Positions 9,570 through 17,821 of a stretch of DNA of 64,000 nucleotides are shown here, piece by piece. Position 1 is the stretch's first letter; each line of letters opens with the position of its first letter. Source of the DNA: Candidatus Omnitrophota bacterium (GTDB taxonomy: Bacteria; Ratteibacteria; UBA8468; B48-G9; JAFGKM01); contig JAMWDI010000002.1 in NCBI GenBank assembly GCA_023819375.1, positions 283,901 to 347,900 on the forward strand. Reading direction: 5' to 3'. Position numbers and translations under genes: made by a program. Below the pieces are notes generated by a model. That model did no database searches, was not told the origin of the DNA, and saw only the letters and a program-made list of their open reading frames with translations.

Positions 9570-10861
9570 TCTTCGTCAAAATATCTGTAAATTATATCAA
9601 GATTTTTAAGAAGTTCCTTGATATTAAACATCTCATTTAATTCTTCATCTTTTATATATTTTTTAACAAATTCATCCTCTTTTACAAGTTCAAAAAAATT
9701 CATATTTTCATTAATTGACTTAAAAGATATTTTCTGAATATGTTCATAAGCCTCTTTTCTTGAAACACCTTTAAGAACAAGTGTATTAAGCAATTTTTGA
9801 GAAAAGAAAACGTTATTTAAAACCTTCAAATTTTTTTCCATATTTTCCACTTTTACTTCCATTCCATCAATAATTTTGATGAGAATATTTAAAATATAAT
9901 CAAGCAAAATTGTTGATTCTGGCAGAATTATCCTTTCAGCAGAAGAATGACTTATGTCTCTCTCATGCCAAAGAGCAACATTTTCAAGAGCAACATTTAC
10001 ATTTTTCTTTATAACTCTTGAAAGACCACAGACTCTTTCACATAATACTGGATTTCTTTTATGAGGCATAGCAGATGAACCCTTTTGGCCTTTTCCAAAT
10101 GGTTCAAAAACTTCAGATATTTCTGTCTGTTGAAGTAATCTAATCTGAAGAGCCATTTTTTCGCAGGATGAAGCAATCAATCCAAGGATAGAAATAAAAT
10201 AAGCATATCTATCCCTTGAAATTATTTGTGTTGAAAATTTTTCTCTTTTTAAATTTAATTTTTTACAAACATATTCTTCAACTTCTGGTATTACACTGGA
10301 AAAAGTACCAACAGCACCAGAAATTTTTCCTACACTTATTTCATCTATTGCATTTTCAAGTCTTTTTTTATTTCTCAAAAATTCAAAATACCAGGTAGCA
10401 ATTTTAAATCCAAAAGTTATTGGTTCTGCATGAATTCCATGAGTTCTTCCTATCATTAATGTATCTTTGTATTCAAAAGATTTTTTCTTTAAAATTTGAA
10501 GTAATTTTTCTATATCCTGTAAAATTAAATTTCCTGCCTCTCTTAAAATTAAAGCATAAGATGTATCAATTACATCTGAAGATGTGAGTCCAAGATGAAT
10601 ATATTTTCCTTCTTCGCCAACAGTTTCACTAACCTGTTCTACAAATGCAATTACATCATGATTTGTTATTTTCTCTATTTCATTTATCCTGTTAATGTCA
10701 ACTCTGGCATTTTTTTTAACTTTTTCAACTACTTCTAAAGGAATTATTCCAACCTTACTCCACCCTTCAAGAACTGCAATTTCAACTTCAAGATATTTTT
10801 TAAATTTATTTTCTTCACTCCATATTTCAGCCATTTCTTTTCTTGTATATCTTGGTATCAT
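9566..10861 (-). CDS. purB: Adenylosuccinate lyase
   Basis: PurB performs two fumarate-releasing steps in purine synthesis. Seen in 431 residues of the fumarase/aspartase fold: THGIHAEPITFG with the catalytic histidine region, TSSDVIDTSYAL, and the superfamily signature GSSAMPHKRNPV with the mobile-loop serine. The length is normal. ATG at 10861 follows a strong GAAGGAGG ribosome site and a TTGAAA/TATAAT promoter, so this looks like the head of the purB-to-5325 transcript. Confidence 0.96.
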   Translation of the reverse strand: MIPRYTRKEMAEIWSEENKFKKYLEVEIAVLEGWSKVGIIPLEVVEKVKKNARVDINRINEIEKITNHDVIAFVEQVSETVGEEGKYIHLGLTSSDVIDTSYALILREAGNLILQDIEKLLQILKKKSFEYKDTLMIGRTHGIHAEPITFGFKIATWYFEFLRNKKRLENAIDEISVGKISGAVGTFSSVIPEVEEYVCKKLNLKREKFSTQIISRDRYAYFISILGLIASSCEKMALQIRLLQQTEISEVFEPFGKGQKGSSAMPHKRNPVLCERVCGLSRVIKKNVNVALENVALWHERDISHSSAERIILPESTILLDYILNILIKIIDGMEVKVENMEKNLKVLNNVFFSQKLLNTLVLKGVSRKEAYEHIQKISFKSINENMNFFELVKEDEFVKKYIKDEELNEMFNIKELLKNLDIIYRYFDEE

Positions 10862-10882
10862 AAATCCTCCTTCATTTTAAAA

Positions 10883-10912
10883 ATTATATAATATTTGGCT
10901 ACGGATTTTCAA
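10883..10912 (-). promoter_or_regulatory. Promoter of the purB transcription unit
   Basis: On the minus strand TTGAAA (10912-10907) and TATAAT (10888-10883) are 18 bases apart, followed by AAGGAGG just before the purB ATG. The stop of the upstream gene lies at 10917, so the -35 falls between the two genes. Confidence 0.65.
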
Positions 10913-10916
10913 AAAT

Positions 10917-11660
10917 TCAATAGGTAAAAAAATATCTTACAAGAAAATATAAAAGAAGAAGGAAAATGAAAACGGAAAAATATAAAGGTAAAAAGAAAAG
11001 AATAAGATATGCAATAATGACTCCAAAAGGTATAAAGATTAGAAAAACAAAATACTTTTTTGTTTGCTTCAAATCTTTTTTAATTGATTTTAAAACTTCT
11101 TTTTCCTCTCCACAACTTTTACATTTTTCATCTTCTCTCAGATTGTCACTACCACAGTTTCTACATACCCATATAACTCCTTCTTCAATTTTAACCAATC
11201 TATCTGTCACTTCAATTTTGTGTTTAATCCAGGGCAAATTTTTAATTCTGTAGGCAATTTTATAAAAATCAAGGGCCTTTTTATAATCTTCTTTTTTAAA
11301 ATATATATCTCCAAGTTCAGAATAAGCAGTAAAATTATCTGGTTGTTGCTCTATAATTTTTTTTAATTCCTCTATTCTTCTTTCTCTCTCCAAATCTGTT
11401 AGTATATTTTCTTTTTGTTTCTGTAAAAAATAAATTATAACAAACCCAAGGGGCGGGATAAATATTGAAATTATAGACATCTTCAGAACAACTACTAAAA
11501 TACTTATTAAAAAAAGTACAGAAAATATTATTGTTTCCGAAATAGAGAATTCCTTTTCAATCATTTTTTCAAAAACAAAGAAATAGAATTCAATTCCAAG
11601 AACAATAAACAAAAAAGCAATTTTAAAACCTAAATAAAAACCTTTGCCCCAGTCAATCAT
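10917..11660 (-). CDS. Membrane protein with TPR and zinc ribbon
   Basis: The 247-residue product has two or three N-terminal transmembrane helices (about residues 8-82). Next come a short tetratricopeptide unit (FTAYSELGDIYFKKEDYKKALDFYKIA), a zinc ribbon of two CxxC pairs (CRNCG, CKSCG), and two C-terminal transmembrane helices. The order membrane-TPR-zinc-membrane suggests a cytoplasmic scaffold held on the membrane. No specific function is recognisable. It overlaps miaA by 8 bases. Confidence 0.7.
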   Translation of the reverse strand: MIDWGKGFYLGFKIAFLFIVLGIEFYFFVFEKMIEKEFSISETIIFSVLFLISILVVVLKMSIISIFIPPLGFVIIYFLQKQKENILTDLERERRIEELKKIIEQQPDNFTAYSELGDIYFKKEDYKKALDFYKIAYRIKNLPWIKHKIEVTDRLVKIEEGVIWVCRNCGSDNLREDEKCKSCGEEKEVLKSIKKDLKQTKKYFVFLIFIPFGVIIAYLILFFLPLYFSVFIFLLLLYFLVRYFFTY

Positions 11661-12585
11661 TCTTAAAACTTTCTAAAATCTTGTTAACTACCTCATTTTC
11701 GTCTTTAAAATTTATAAACTCCCCTTCTTCTCTTTTAAACCAGATAATTTGTTTTCTTGCATAATCCTTTGTTCTTTTAAAAATAATCTCTTTCAACTCT
11801 TCAAAATTATATTTCCCTTCAAGAAAATCAAGTATTTCTCTATATCCTATTGGTGCCTTCGTTCTCAAATATTTTTCATAACTTTTATTTTTCAAATCAA
11901 TCACTTCGTCTATCCAGCCTTTTTCAAACATTTTTTCTATCCTTTCTTTTATTCTTTTATAAATCTCCTCTCTATCTCGAAACAGTATAAAATAAAAAAT
12001 TTTTCCAATTTCTTTTAGTGAGCCATCCGTTTTCTGTTTTTGCCAGTAACTCATATTTCTACCTGTAATTTCATAAATTTCAATTGCTCTTTTTATTCTG
12101 TACTTATCATTTTTATTAATTTTTTTTGCAATTTCTGGATCTATATTCTTTAGTTTCTCATACAAATCTTCGGTTGTCTCTTTTTCAAGTCTTTCTCTTA
12201 TTTCTCTCTGTTTCTCTTTAAATTCTGGAGGTAGATAAAAAAGACCTCTTAATAATGTCCTTATATAAAAACCACTTCCACCAACAATTATAGGAACTTT
12301 ATTTCTTGAAATTATCTCTCTTACTTTTTGAAAAACAAGATTTTTATATTGAAAAACATCAAACTCATCTTTAAGGGATAGAAAATCAACAAAATAATGG
12401 GGGATTTCATTCCTCATCCATAAGGGAGGCTTATCTGTTCCTATGTTGATTTCTTTATAAAATTGTCTGCTATCACATGAAATTATTTCTCCATTAACTT
12501 CTTTCGCTATTTTAAAAGATATTTCAGTTTTTCCACTTGCAGTTGGCCCTCCAATTATCAAAATTTTATTTTTCTGAAATGACAT
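11653..12585 (-). CDS. miaA: tRNA dimethylallyltransferase
   Basis: MiaA attaches an isopentenyl group to A37 of tRNAs that read UNN codons. Seen in 310 residues: the P-loop GPTASGKTE, SCDSRQFYKEINIGTDKP (the acceptor aspartate and substrate region), PIIVGGSGFYIRTLLRG, and TKDYARKQIIWFKR near the C-terminus. The length is normal. It starts one base from the thyA stop. Confidence 0.97.
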   Translation of the reverse strand: MSFQKNKILIIGGPTASGKTEISFKIAKEVNGEIISCDSRQFYKEINIGTDKPPLWMRNEIPHYFVDFLSLKDEFDVFQYKNLVFQKVREIISRNKVPIIVGGSGFYIRTLLRGLFYLPPEFKEKQREIRERLEKETTEDLYEKLKNIDPEIAKKINKNDKYRIKRAIEIYEITGRNMSYWQKQKTDGSLKEIGKIFYFILFRDREEIYKRIKERIEKMFEKGWIDEVIDLKNKSYEKYLRTKAPIGYREILDFLEGKYNFEELKEIIFKRTKDYARKQIIWFKREEGEFINFKDENEVVNKILESFKND

Positions 12586-13446
12586 TTAAAAAAGAGCACC
12601 TCTTTTACCTGTTCTTTTTTCCATCTCTATAAGTTGTCTTCCATATTCAAATCCACTTATAGCAACAGGATCATCACTTCTTAATGTTCTGCTTTTTGTA
12701 TGGTCTGGATTATAAAAATCCCTTTTTTCAAGAGATGCTAAAAACCTGTTTTTAAAATCATCAAAACTTTCTCCATAAATATGGTAGGAATCTGAAATAT
12801 CAACGTATTGGCCAACTTTAACTTCTTTACCTATTTTTTTCGTTATTTCCTCTGCAATAAATTTCTGTAACTCAGTTAAACCAAATAAGTTCATAAAAGC
12901 AGCCCTATATGCATCTCTTGATCTCCAATGTGTATTCATAATAAGATACAATTCTTCATTTTTTTCAATAATTCTACACCATATTCTTTGTAAACATGGA
13001 GGGTCATATGTAAAGGGGTCATAAAATGGAATCCATGTTATCCCTTGTGCTCTCCTTGAATATGGAATTTCTGAAAGTTTATTTATTATATATTCAAGTT
13101 GATTTATTTTTTCATCATTTTGAGGTATTTTATAATTTGCTAAACGATCATGATAGGTATAAGTCCATTTTTTTTCTTCTGGATTTATCCAGTGATCATG
13201 AATTCCATAAACGATTTCCTGTCTATATTTTTCAAGATCTTCAATACCACCTGGAAATGCGAGATGAATTCTTGGTTCAGAAAATGGTTCTTTTATAACC
13301 ATAATCATTGTGCAATCTTTACTTGGAGGATCTTTTTCCTTATCATATTCTGTTTTAATACTTATCCCTTTATTCCATAGTTCAATTAAACTTTTCTCCC
13401 ATACCTCTGCAATTGAATTTCCTTCAACTTTTATAACAGGAATCAT
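12586..13446 (-). CDS. thyA: Thymidylate synthase, ThyA-fold, divergent
   Basis: The product transfers a methylene from folate to dUMP. ThyA hallmarks can be read off: SRRAQGITW (phosphate-binding arginine pair), the catalytic cysteine in DPPCLQRIWC, and WRSRDAYRAAFMNLFGLTEL, equivalent to E. coli R166-S167-D169 and N177. DSYHIYGE supplies His and Tyr to the nucleotide ribose. The surrounding sequence is unlike typical ThyA, so it may belong to the archaeal/hydroxymethylase-like side of the family. I chose ATG 13446 because it forms an ATGA overlap with the polX stop; a longer frame from 13479 would run inside polX. Confidence 0.85.
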   Translation of the reverse strand: MIPVIKVEGNSIAEVWEKSLIELWNKGISIKTEYDKEKDPPSKDCTMIMVIKEPFSEPRIHLAFPGGIEDLEKYRQEIVYGIHDHWINPEEKKWTYTYHDRLANYKIPQNDEKINQLEYIINKLSEIPYSRRAQGITWIPFYDPFTYDPPCLQRIWCRIIEKNEELYLIMNTHWRSRDAYRAAFMNLFGLTELQKFIAEEITKKIGKEVKVGQYVDISDSYHIYGESFDDFKNRFLASLEKRDFYNPDHTKSRTLRSDDPVAISGFEYGRQLIEMEKRTGKRGALF

Positions 13447-15146
13447 TTTTTCCTTCTTCTCAAGGGCATATCTTCCCATTTATATGTATTTAAAATTTCA
13501 CCCTTTGTAAGCCATCCTCTTCTTGCTATTCCAATTCCAAATTTTATATATTTTAACATCCCAATATTATGAGCATCTGTTCCAAGAGCAAATATAACTT
13601 TTTTATTTTTCCCTTTTAAAATATTAACGTCATTTAAATCAAGTCTATCAGGATAACAATTTATTTCAAGAGCAACTCCAAATCTTCCAGCATATTCTAT
13701 AATTTCATCTATATTAACATCATACCCCTCTCTACCACTTAAAAGACGACCTGTTGGATGGCCGATTATATCAACATATGGATTCTCTATTGCTCTTTTA
13801 ATTCTTTCTGTAACATTCTTTTTAAATCCCTGATGAATAGAAGCAATCACAAAGTCAAGTTCCTCAAGAATTTTATCTGAATAATCAAGTGAACCATCAG
13901 CAAGAATGTCAACTTCCATACCTTTTAAAACCTTTATTCCTTTTATTTTGTCATTTACTCTGTCAATCTCTTCGTTCCTTCTTTTAAGTGTATCCTCATC
14001 AAGTCCACCAGCAATTTTTGATGTTTTTGAATGGTCACAAATACCAATATACTCATATCCAAGGCTTTTAGCAATCAAAGCGATTTCTTCAATTGTTTCA
14101 ACCCCATCTGAAAATTTTGAATGTACATGTAAATCTCCTTTTATATCTTTTTCCTCAACAAGAACAGGTAATCTATTCTCAATTGCTGCTTCTATTTCTC
14201 CTCTATCCTCTCTCAATTCAGGTGGTATCCAAGGAAGGCCAAGGACATTATAAACTTCTTCTTCTGTTTCACCTGCAATTTTTTTATCCCCTTTAAAAAC
14301 TCCATATTCACTTATTTTAAGACCTTTTTCCTTTGCAAGTCCTCTCAATTTAATATTATGTGCTTTTGAACCTGTAAAATATTGCAAGGCAGAACCAAAA
14401 GAATCCACTGGAACAACTCTTAAGTCAACCTGTAAATTGTTGGTTTTAACAATAATTGATGCCTTTGTATCTCCTTTTGCTAAAACCTCTTTGACCTGTG
14501 GAATTGTAGTAAACTTTTCAATTATTTCAATATTATTTTCGCCTGTTGCAAGAATATCAATATCCCCAATTGTTTCTCTCATTCTCCTTAAGGAACCTGC
14601 AGGTTCAATTTTCTTTGTATATCTTTTTAATTCTTCTATTATTTCCTCTACAAGTGGAAGAGCAATTCCTATTGGAATTCTCTCTTTTCCTTGTTTATAT
14701 AATTCAATACCTCTTTTTATATTCTCTACTTTCTTTTCTCCCATACCAAATAATTTTGCAAGTTGTCCATTTTCAATAACTCTTTCAAGATCTGAAAGGT
14801 TTTTAACGCCAAGTTTTGTATAAGCAAGATTTAAAGTTTTAGGACCAAGATTTGGAATTTCAAGGAGTTGTAAAAGTCCTTCTGGTATATCTTTTATTGC
14901 CTCCTCATATTTCTTCATCTTCCCTGTTTTTAAATATTCTTCAATCTTTTCACTCATCCCTTTTCCAATACCAGGAATTTTCTGAATTTCTCCCCTTTTA
15001 TAAACCTCTTCAATATCTTCTGGATATTCCCTTAAAATTCTTGCTGCTTTTCTATAAGCACCTATACGAAAAGAATCATCTCCTTTAAATTCAAGTGCAT
15101 CTGCTATTTTATCAAAAATATCAGCAATTTCCTGATTTTTGCTCAT
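13443..15146 (-). CDS. polX: Family X DNA polymerase/3'-5' exonuclease with PHP domain
   Basis: PolX acts in gap-filling and end-processing repair. The 567 residues hold, in order: an 8-kDa-type helix-hairpin-helix region (IPGIGKGMSEKIEEYL; IPNLGPKTLNLAY), a nucleotidyltransferase palm (AGSLRRMRETIGDIDIL with the paired aspartates, LQVDLRVV), and a C-terminal PHP phosphoesterase (DLHVHSKFSDG, CDHS, EINCYP, GTDAH). Length and order match bacterial PolX. It overlaps its neighbours on both sides by 4 bases. Confidence 0.96.
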   Translation of the reverse strand: MSKNQEIADIFDKIADALEFKGDDSFRIGAYRKAARILREYPEDIEEVYKRGEIQKIPGIGKGMSEKIEEYLKTGKMKKYEEAIKDIPEGLLQLLEIPNLGPKTLNLAYTKLGVKNLSDLERVIENGQLAKLFGMGEKKVENIKRGIELYKQGKERIPIGIALPLVEEIIEELKRYTKKIEPAGSLRRMRETIGDIDILATGENNIEIIEKFTTIPQVKEVLAKGDTKASIIVKTNNLQVDLRVVPVDSFGSALQYFTGSKAHNIKLRGLAKEKGLKISEYGVFKGDKKIAGETEEEVYNVLGLPWIPPELREDRGEIEAAIENRLPVLVEEKDIKGDLHVHSKFSDGVETIEEIALIAKSLGYEYIGICDHSKTSKIAGGLDEDTLKRRNEEIDRVNDKIKGIKVLKGMEVDILADGSLDYSDKILEELDFVIASIHQGFKKNVTERIKRAIENPYVDIIGHPTGRLLSGREGYDVNIDEIIEYAGRFGVALEINCYPDRLDLNDVNILKGKNKKVIFALGTDAHNIGMLKYIKFGIGIARRGWLTKGEILNTYKWEDMPLRRRKK

Positions 15147-15796
15147 TTTCTACCAACTGGACAAAGATAAAAAACATCTTCATTAATTCCAAGAACTTTT
15201 TTAACTTTTTCATCCTCAAAAGCACCAATCATAACAGTTCCAAGGCCAAGACTTTCTGCCTGAAGATGAATATTCTGGCCAACATGTCCTACTTCCATAA
15301 AAACATATCTTTCTCCTCTTTTTCCATATCTTGAAGTTGTTCTTTCAAAAACTCCAGCAATTACTATGACAATAGGAGCATTTCTTACAGAAGATTGACC
15401 AAGTGCGGAAATAGAAAGTTGATTCCTTAAATCTCCTTCTTTTACAAGTTTTAAAGAATGATTATCAATATCATAATAATAAAGACCTGGCTTTAATCCT
15501 TCAACGTTCCCAACCACAACATATATTTCAAGTGGATATGTTGCTCCAGCAGAAGGGGCAGTTCTTCCTCCCCAATCAACAGTTTTTCCATCAGAAGCCC
15601 ATAAAATTTGAGAAAGTTCCTTTAAATTCAATGGAGAATTTTTATAACTTCTTATAGATCTTCTTGTCTTAAGTGCTTCTTCCACTGATATTTTTCCTTT
15701 AAAAGATGGTGGGGGCAAATTTATAACTTCCATTTTTTCACCTCCAAAAAGAATAAGATTTAGAAAATAGGAAAAGAAAATTATAAATTTTTTCAT
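15143..15796 (-). CDS. SagB-type nitroreductase-fold oxidoreductase, probably exported
   Basis: This is a flavin-dependent nitroreductase-fold protein of the SagB/ThcOx group. Visible features are LKTRRSIRSYKN (FMN contact), LSQILWASDG, the APSAGATYPLEIYVVV stretch typical of SagB-type dehydrogenases, HVGQNIHLQAESLGLGTVMIGAF and the C-terminal CPVGRK. The preferred start (ATG 15796) gives a hydrophobic leader (KKFIIFFSYFLNLILFGG), which suggests export or membrane attachment. Alternative starts are ATG 15817 and TTG 15835; none has a well-spaced Shine-Dalgarno. No azoline/azole peptide genes lie nearby, so a role in bacteriocin maturation is unlikely. Confidence 0.8.
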   Translation of the reverse strand: MKKFIIFFSYFLNLILFGGEKMEVINLPPPSFKGKISVEEALKTRRSIRSYKNSPLNLKELSQILWASDGKTVDWGGRTAPSAGATYPLEIYVVVGNVEGLKPGLYYYDIDNHSLKLVKEGDLRNQLSISALGQSSVRNAPIVIVIAGVFERTTSRYGKRGERYVFMEVGHVGQNIHLQAESLGLGTVMIGAFEDEKVKKVLGINEDVFYLCPVGRK

Positions 15797-15841
15797 CTCA
15801 AAATTAATTTTAACCATTTCCTCAAATTTTTTCAAGATTTT

Positions 15842-16303
15842 TTAAAAATTGGAAAAGAAGAAATCAAGGATTTTTTCAACTTCTTTTTCACTCATATAAT
15901 CAGAATATTTTATAATTTCATCTTCTGTGAAAGGCAATTCATGATTAAATACATCAGTTTTAACTACTGAAACAGGGATTTTTTGAGGCGAAAGAAAATA
16001 AACTCTTTTAATTAAAGGACCAACAATTAAAAAAAATAAAAAAACTCCTATCAATACTGGTTTTAGTAAAAATTTATGGATTCTTCTTTCAAAAACTAAA
16101 TCTAATTTTGACTTCCAGAACTCTTCCTTTAATTCAAGATGATGAATACCTTTTGCTTTTTCCAATATAAAAACAAAATCATTGTATAAATTTTTACATC
16201 TATCGCAAACCTGAATATGTCTTTCTATAAATTTTTTCTCTTTAAAGTCAATTTTCCCATCAATCAAATCTAAAATCCTTTTTTCAAAATCTTTACATCT
16301 CAT
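15842..16303 (-). CDS. Anti-sigma factor with zinc-binding ZAS domain
   Basis: The 153-residue protein has an N-terminal zinc anti-sigma motif (HIQVCDRC, H-X3-C-X2-C, about residues 29-36) with an amphipathic region to clamp the sigma factor. One transmembrane helix lies around residues 82-98, followed by a ~55-residue outer domain. The gene overlaps the ECF sigma gene by 11 bases, the usual arrangement of a sigma factor and its membrane-bound inhibitor. The signal it senses is unknown. Confidence 0.85.
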   Translation of the reverse strand: MRCKDFEKRILDLIDGKIDFKEKKFIERHIQVCDRCKNLYNDFVFILEKAKGIHHLELKEEFWKSKLDLVFERRIHKFLLKPVLIGVFLFFLIVGPLIKRVYFLSPQKIPVSVVKTDVFNHELPFTEDEIIKYSDYMSEKEVEKILDFFFSNF

Positions 16304-16823
16304 TTTTTATCACCCCTTTCTTTCTCAAATTTTCTCTTATCTTCTGCAGAGATTGAAAATAAGTTGCTTTTATTGTTCCAACCCTCTTTTTTAAAATTTT
16401 TGCAATCTCTTCATATTTTAAATCTTCAAAAGTTTTTAAAATAAAAACTGCTTTTTGTTTTTCAGTTAAATTATCTATTTCATTTTTTATTTCTTTAATA
16501 ATTCTTTCTTCCATTAAATTTTCTTCCACACCAGAATTAGAATTTGAAGAGAACGGATAGTTTTCGTAATTTAAATTTTCAATTTTTTTTTCTCTTTTTT
16601 TCTTTCTTAAAAAATCATAACAGAGATTTACCGCTACTCTATATAGATATGTTGAAAATTTTGAAAGACCTTTAAAATTATCCCAATTTTTATATGCTCT
16701 CAAAAATACTTCCTGAACGATATCAATTGCATCTTCGTGGTTATTTACCATTTTATAAGCAAGACTATAAATTTTATTTGCATACATTAAATAATACTCC
16801 TCAAAACTTTTCTTTTCTTCCAT
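16293..16823 (-). CDS. ECF-family RNA polymerase sigma factor
   Basis: The 176-residue product has region 2 (HEDAIDIVQEVFLRAYKNWDNFKG, FSTYLYRVAVNLCYDFLRKKK) and region 4 (LTEKQKAVFILKTFEDLKYEEIAKIL, GTIKATYFQSLQKIRENL), with a short acidic linker typical of SigE/SigW-like ECF factors. It is the first gene of a sigma/anti-sigma/SagB-like series reading away from rpsT. The 99-base divergent region contains a tandem 23-bp repeat that may influence both directions. Confidence 0.93.
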   Translation of the reverse strand: MEEKKSFEEYYLMYANKIYSLAYKMVNNHEDAIDIVQEVFLRAYKNWDNFKGLSKFSTYLYRVAVNLCYDFLRKKKREKKIENLNYENYPFSSNSNSGVEENLMEERIIKEIKNEIDNLTEKQKAVFILKTFEDLKYEEIAKILKKRVGTIKATYFQSLQKIRENLRKKGVIKNEM

Positions 16824-16842
16824 CTTATTAAGACGAATTTAT

Positions 16843-16871
16843 TTGATAAAAAGTTTAGTTTGTGATATTAT
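16843..16871 (+). promoter_or_regulatory. rpsT promoter with extended -10
   Basis: TTGATA (16843-16848), a 17-base spacer, and TATTAT (16866-16871) preceded by TG (TGATATTAT). The start would be near 16878, giving a leader of ~45 bases with AAAGGAGG before ATG 16923. Confidence 0.7.
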
Positions 16872-16903
16872 TTTACCTTAGTTTATGATATTATTTTACC
16901 TTA
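16857..16903 (+). repeat. Tandem 23-bp duplication carrying the -10 region
   Basis: Two adjacent copies (16857-16879 and 16880-16902) differ at one base (G/A at 16862/16885). Each holds TGATATTAT, so the extended -10 element is present twice. Only the first has a good -35 at the right distance. On the other strand each copy also contains GGTAAAAT, resembling -10 boxes used elsewhere in this window. Confidence 0.85.
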
Positions 16904-16922
16904 TATTAAAGGAGGAATATAA

Positions 16923-17210
16923 ATGGCAAAGAAAAAAAGAAGTGTTTTAAAAAGACAAAGGCAGGAAATAAAAAGGAGAATGAGAAACAGAGCAGTTATC
17001 TCAAAAATAAAAACTTTGATAAAAAAGACCAAAGAAGCAGTTTTAAACAATAGTCCTGATTTTGAAAAACTTTTAAAAGAGACAATAAAAGAAATAGATA
17101 AAGCAGTTGCAAAAGGTATTTTACATAAAAATAATGGAGCAAGAAAGAAAAGTAGATTAATGAAGTTTATCCGTAAATACAAAGTTCAACTTGAATCGGA
17201 GAAAAAATAA
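16923..17210 (+). CDS. rpsT: 30S ribosomal protein S20
   Basis: S20 is a helical protein binding the 5' domain and h44 of 16S rRNA. The 95 residues show the expected Lys/Arg-rich start (AKKKRSVLKRQRQEIKRRMRN), the conserved KTLIKKTKEAV and the C-terminal KGILHKNNGARKKSRL. The start has a strong AAAGGAGGAATATAAATG context. It is the only plus-strand gene between 5323 and 45413. It faces holA, its common genomic neighbour, with a 25-base 3' overlap. Confidence 0.97.
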   Translation: MAKKKRSVLKRQRQEIKRRMRNRAVISKIKTLIKKTKEAVLNNSPDFEKLLKETIKEIDKAVAKGILHKNNGARKKSRLMKFIRKYKVQLESEKK

Positions 17211-17821
17211 TATAAAAGATATAATTCAAGTTCTGATCCTACTTCAACCCTTCCCGTTTTAAGAAAATAGTCAAGATTTAAAAGATGCTCAAATTTTTTA
17301 ACAATTTCTTCTGAGAGATTTTTTTCTTTCAATAAAATATTCCTTAAAAATATTTCAATTCCACTAATAAGAACAGTAAAATTTTTCTCTCTTACCTTCA
17401 TATATTCTTTCAAAATTTCAAAAATTTCTTTCTCATCTTTGTTTTTAGTAGAATAAATTTTCTTAAAAAATCTGTTTTCTGGAGAAAGAAATTCTTCTAT
17501 TTTTTGAGAACTTTCTTCAAATGGTGGATTGATAGAAATGCCATAAAGAACCACTAAAACATTTGATGGGATTTTTTGAAGAAATTTATGAAATTTTTCA
17601 CAATCACTTTTTGTGATTTCTTCAACATTTTTTACGATAAAAAGTATTTTTTCAGAAAAAACGGGTTGAAAGGTTAATCCGCTAAGTATTTCCTGAATAG
17701 AATTTCTTTCAGCATCATAAATTTTAACATCAAACTCATCTATGTTATACTTTCTTTTCAGTTCTTCAACCAAATAAGAAAATCTTTCATAATCTCCGAG
17801 AATAACAAAAACATTTTTCAT
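17186..17821 (-). CDS. holA: DNA polymerase III delta subunit-like protein, shortened
   Basis: HolA opens the sliding clamp within the clamp loader. The 211 residues match the N-terminal delta domain (FVILGDYERFSYLVEEL, GLTFQPVFSEKILFIVKNVEEI). The C-terminal helical domain is also recognisable (FLRNILL, LNLDYFLKTGRVEVGSELELYLL resembling the 'K-GR-P-LALELL' finish). At ~60% of the usual 330-340 residues, most of the middle lid domain appears missing. Adjacency to rpsT and lptE is typical of holA, which supports the call. It overlaps lptE by 4 bases and rpsT by 25 bases on the opposite strand. Confidence 0.75.
   Translation of the reverse strand: MKNVFVILGDYERFSYLVEELKRKYNIDEFDVKIYDAERNSIQEILSGLTFQPVFSEKILFIVKNVEEITKSDCEKFHKFLQKIPSNVLVVLYGISINPPFEESSQKIEEFLSPENRFFKKIYSTKNKDEKEIFEILKEYMKVREKNFTVLISGIEIFLRNILLKEKNLSEEIVKKFEHLLNLDYFLKTGRVEVGSELELYLLYYFFSDSS

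Noticed and set aside
16857..16903. Target-site duplication or attachment site
   Set aside because: The copies are directly adjacent with no inserted element, and they contain promoter elements; a simple tandem duplication fits better.
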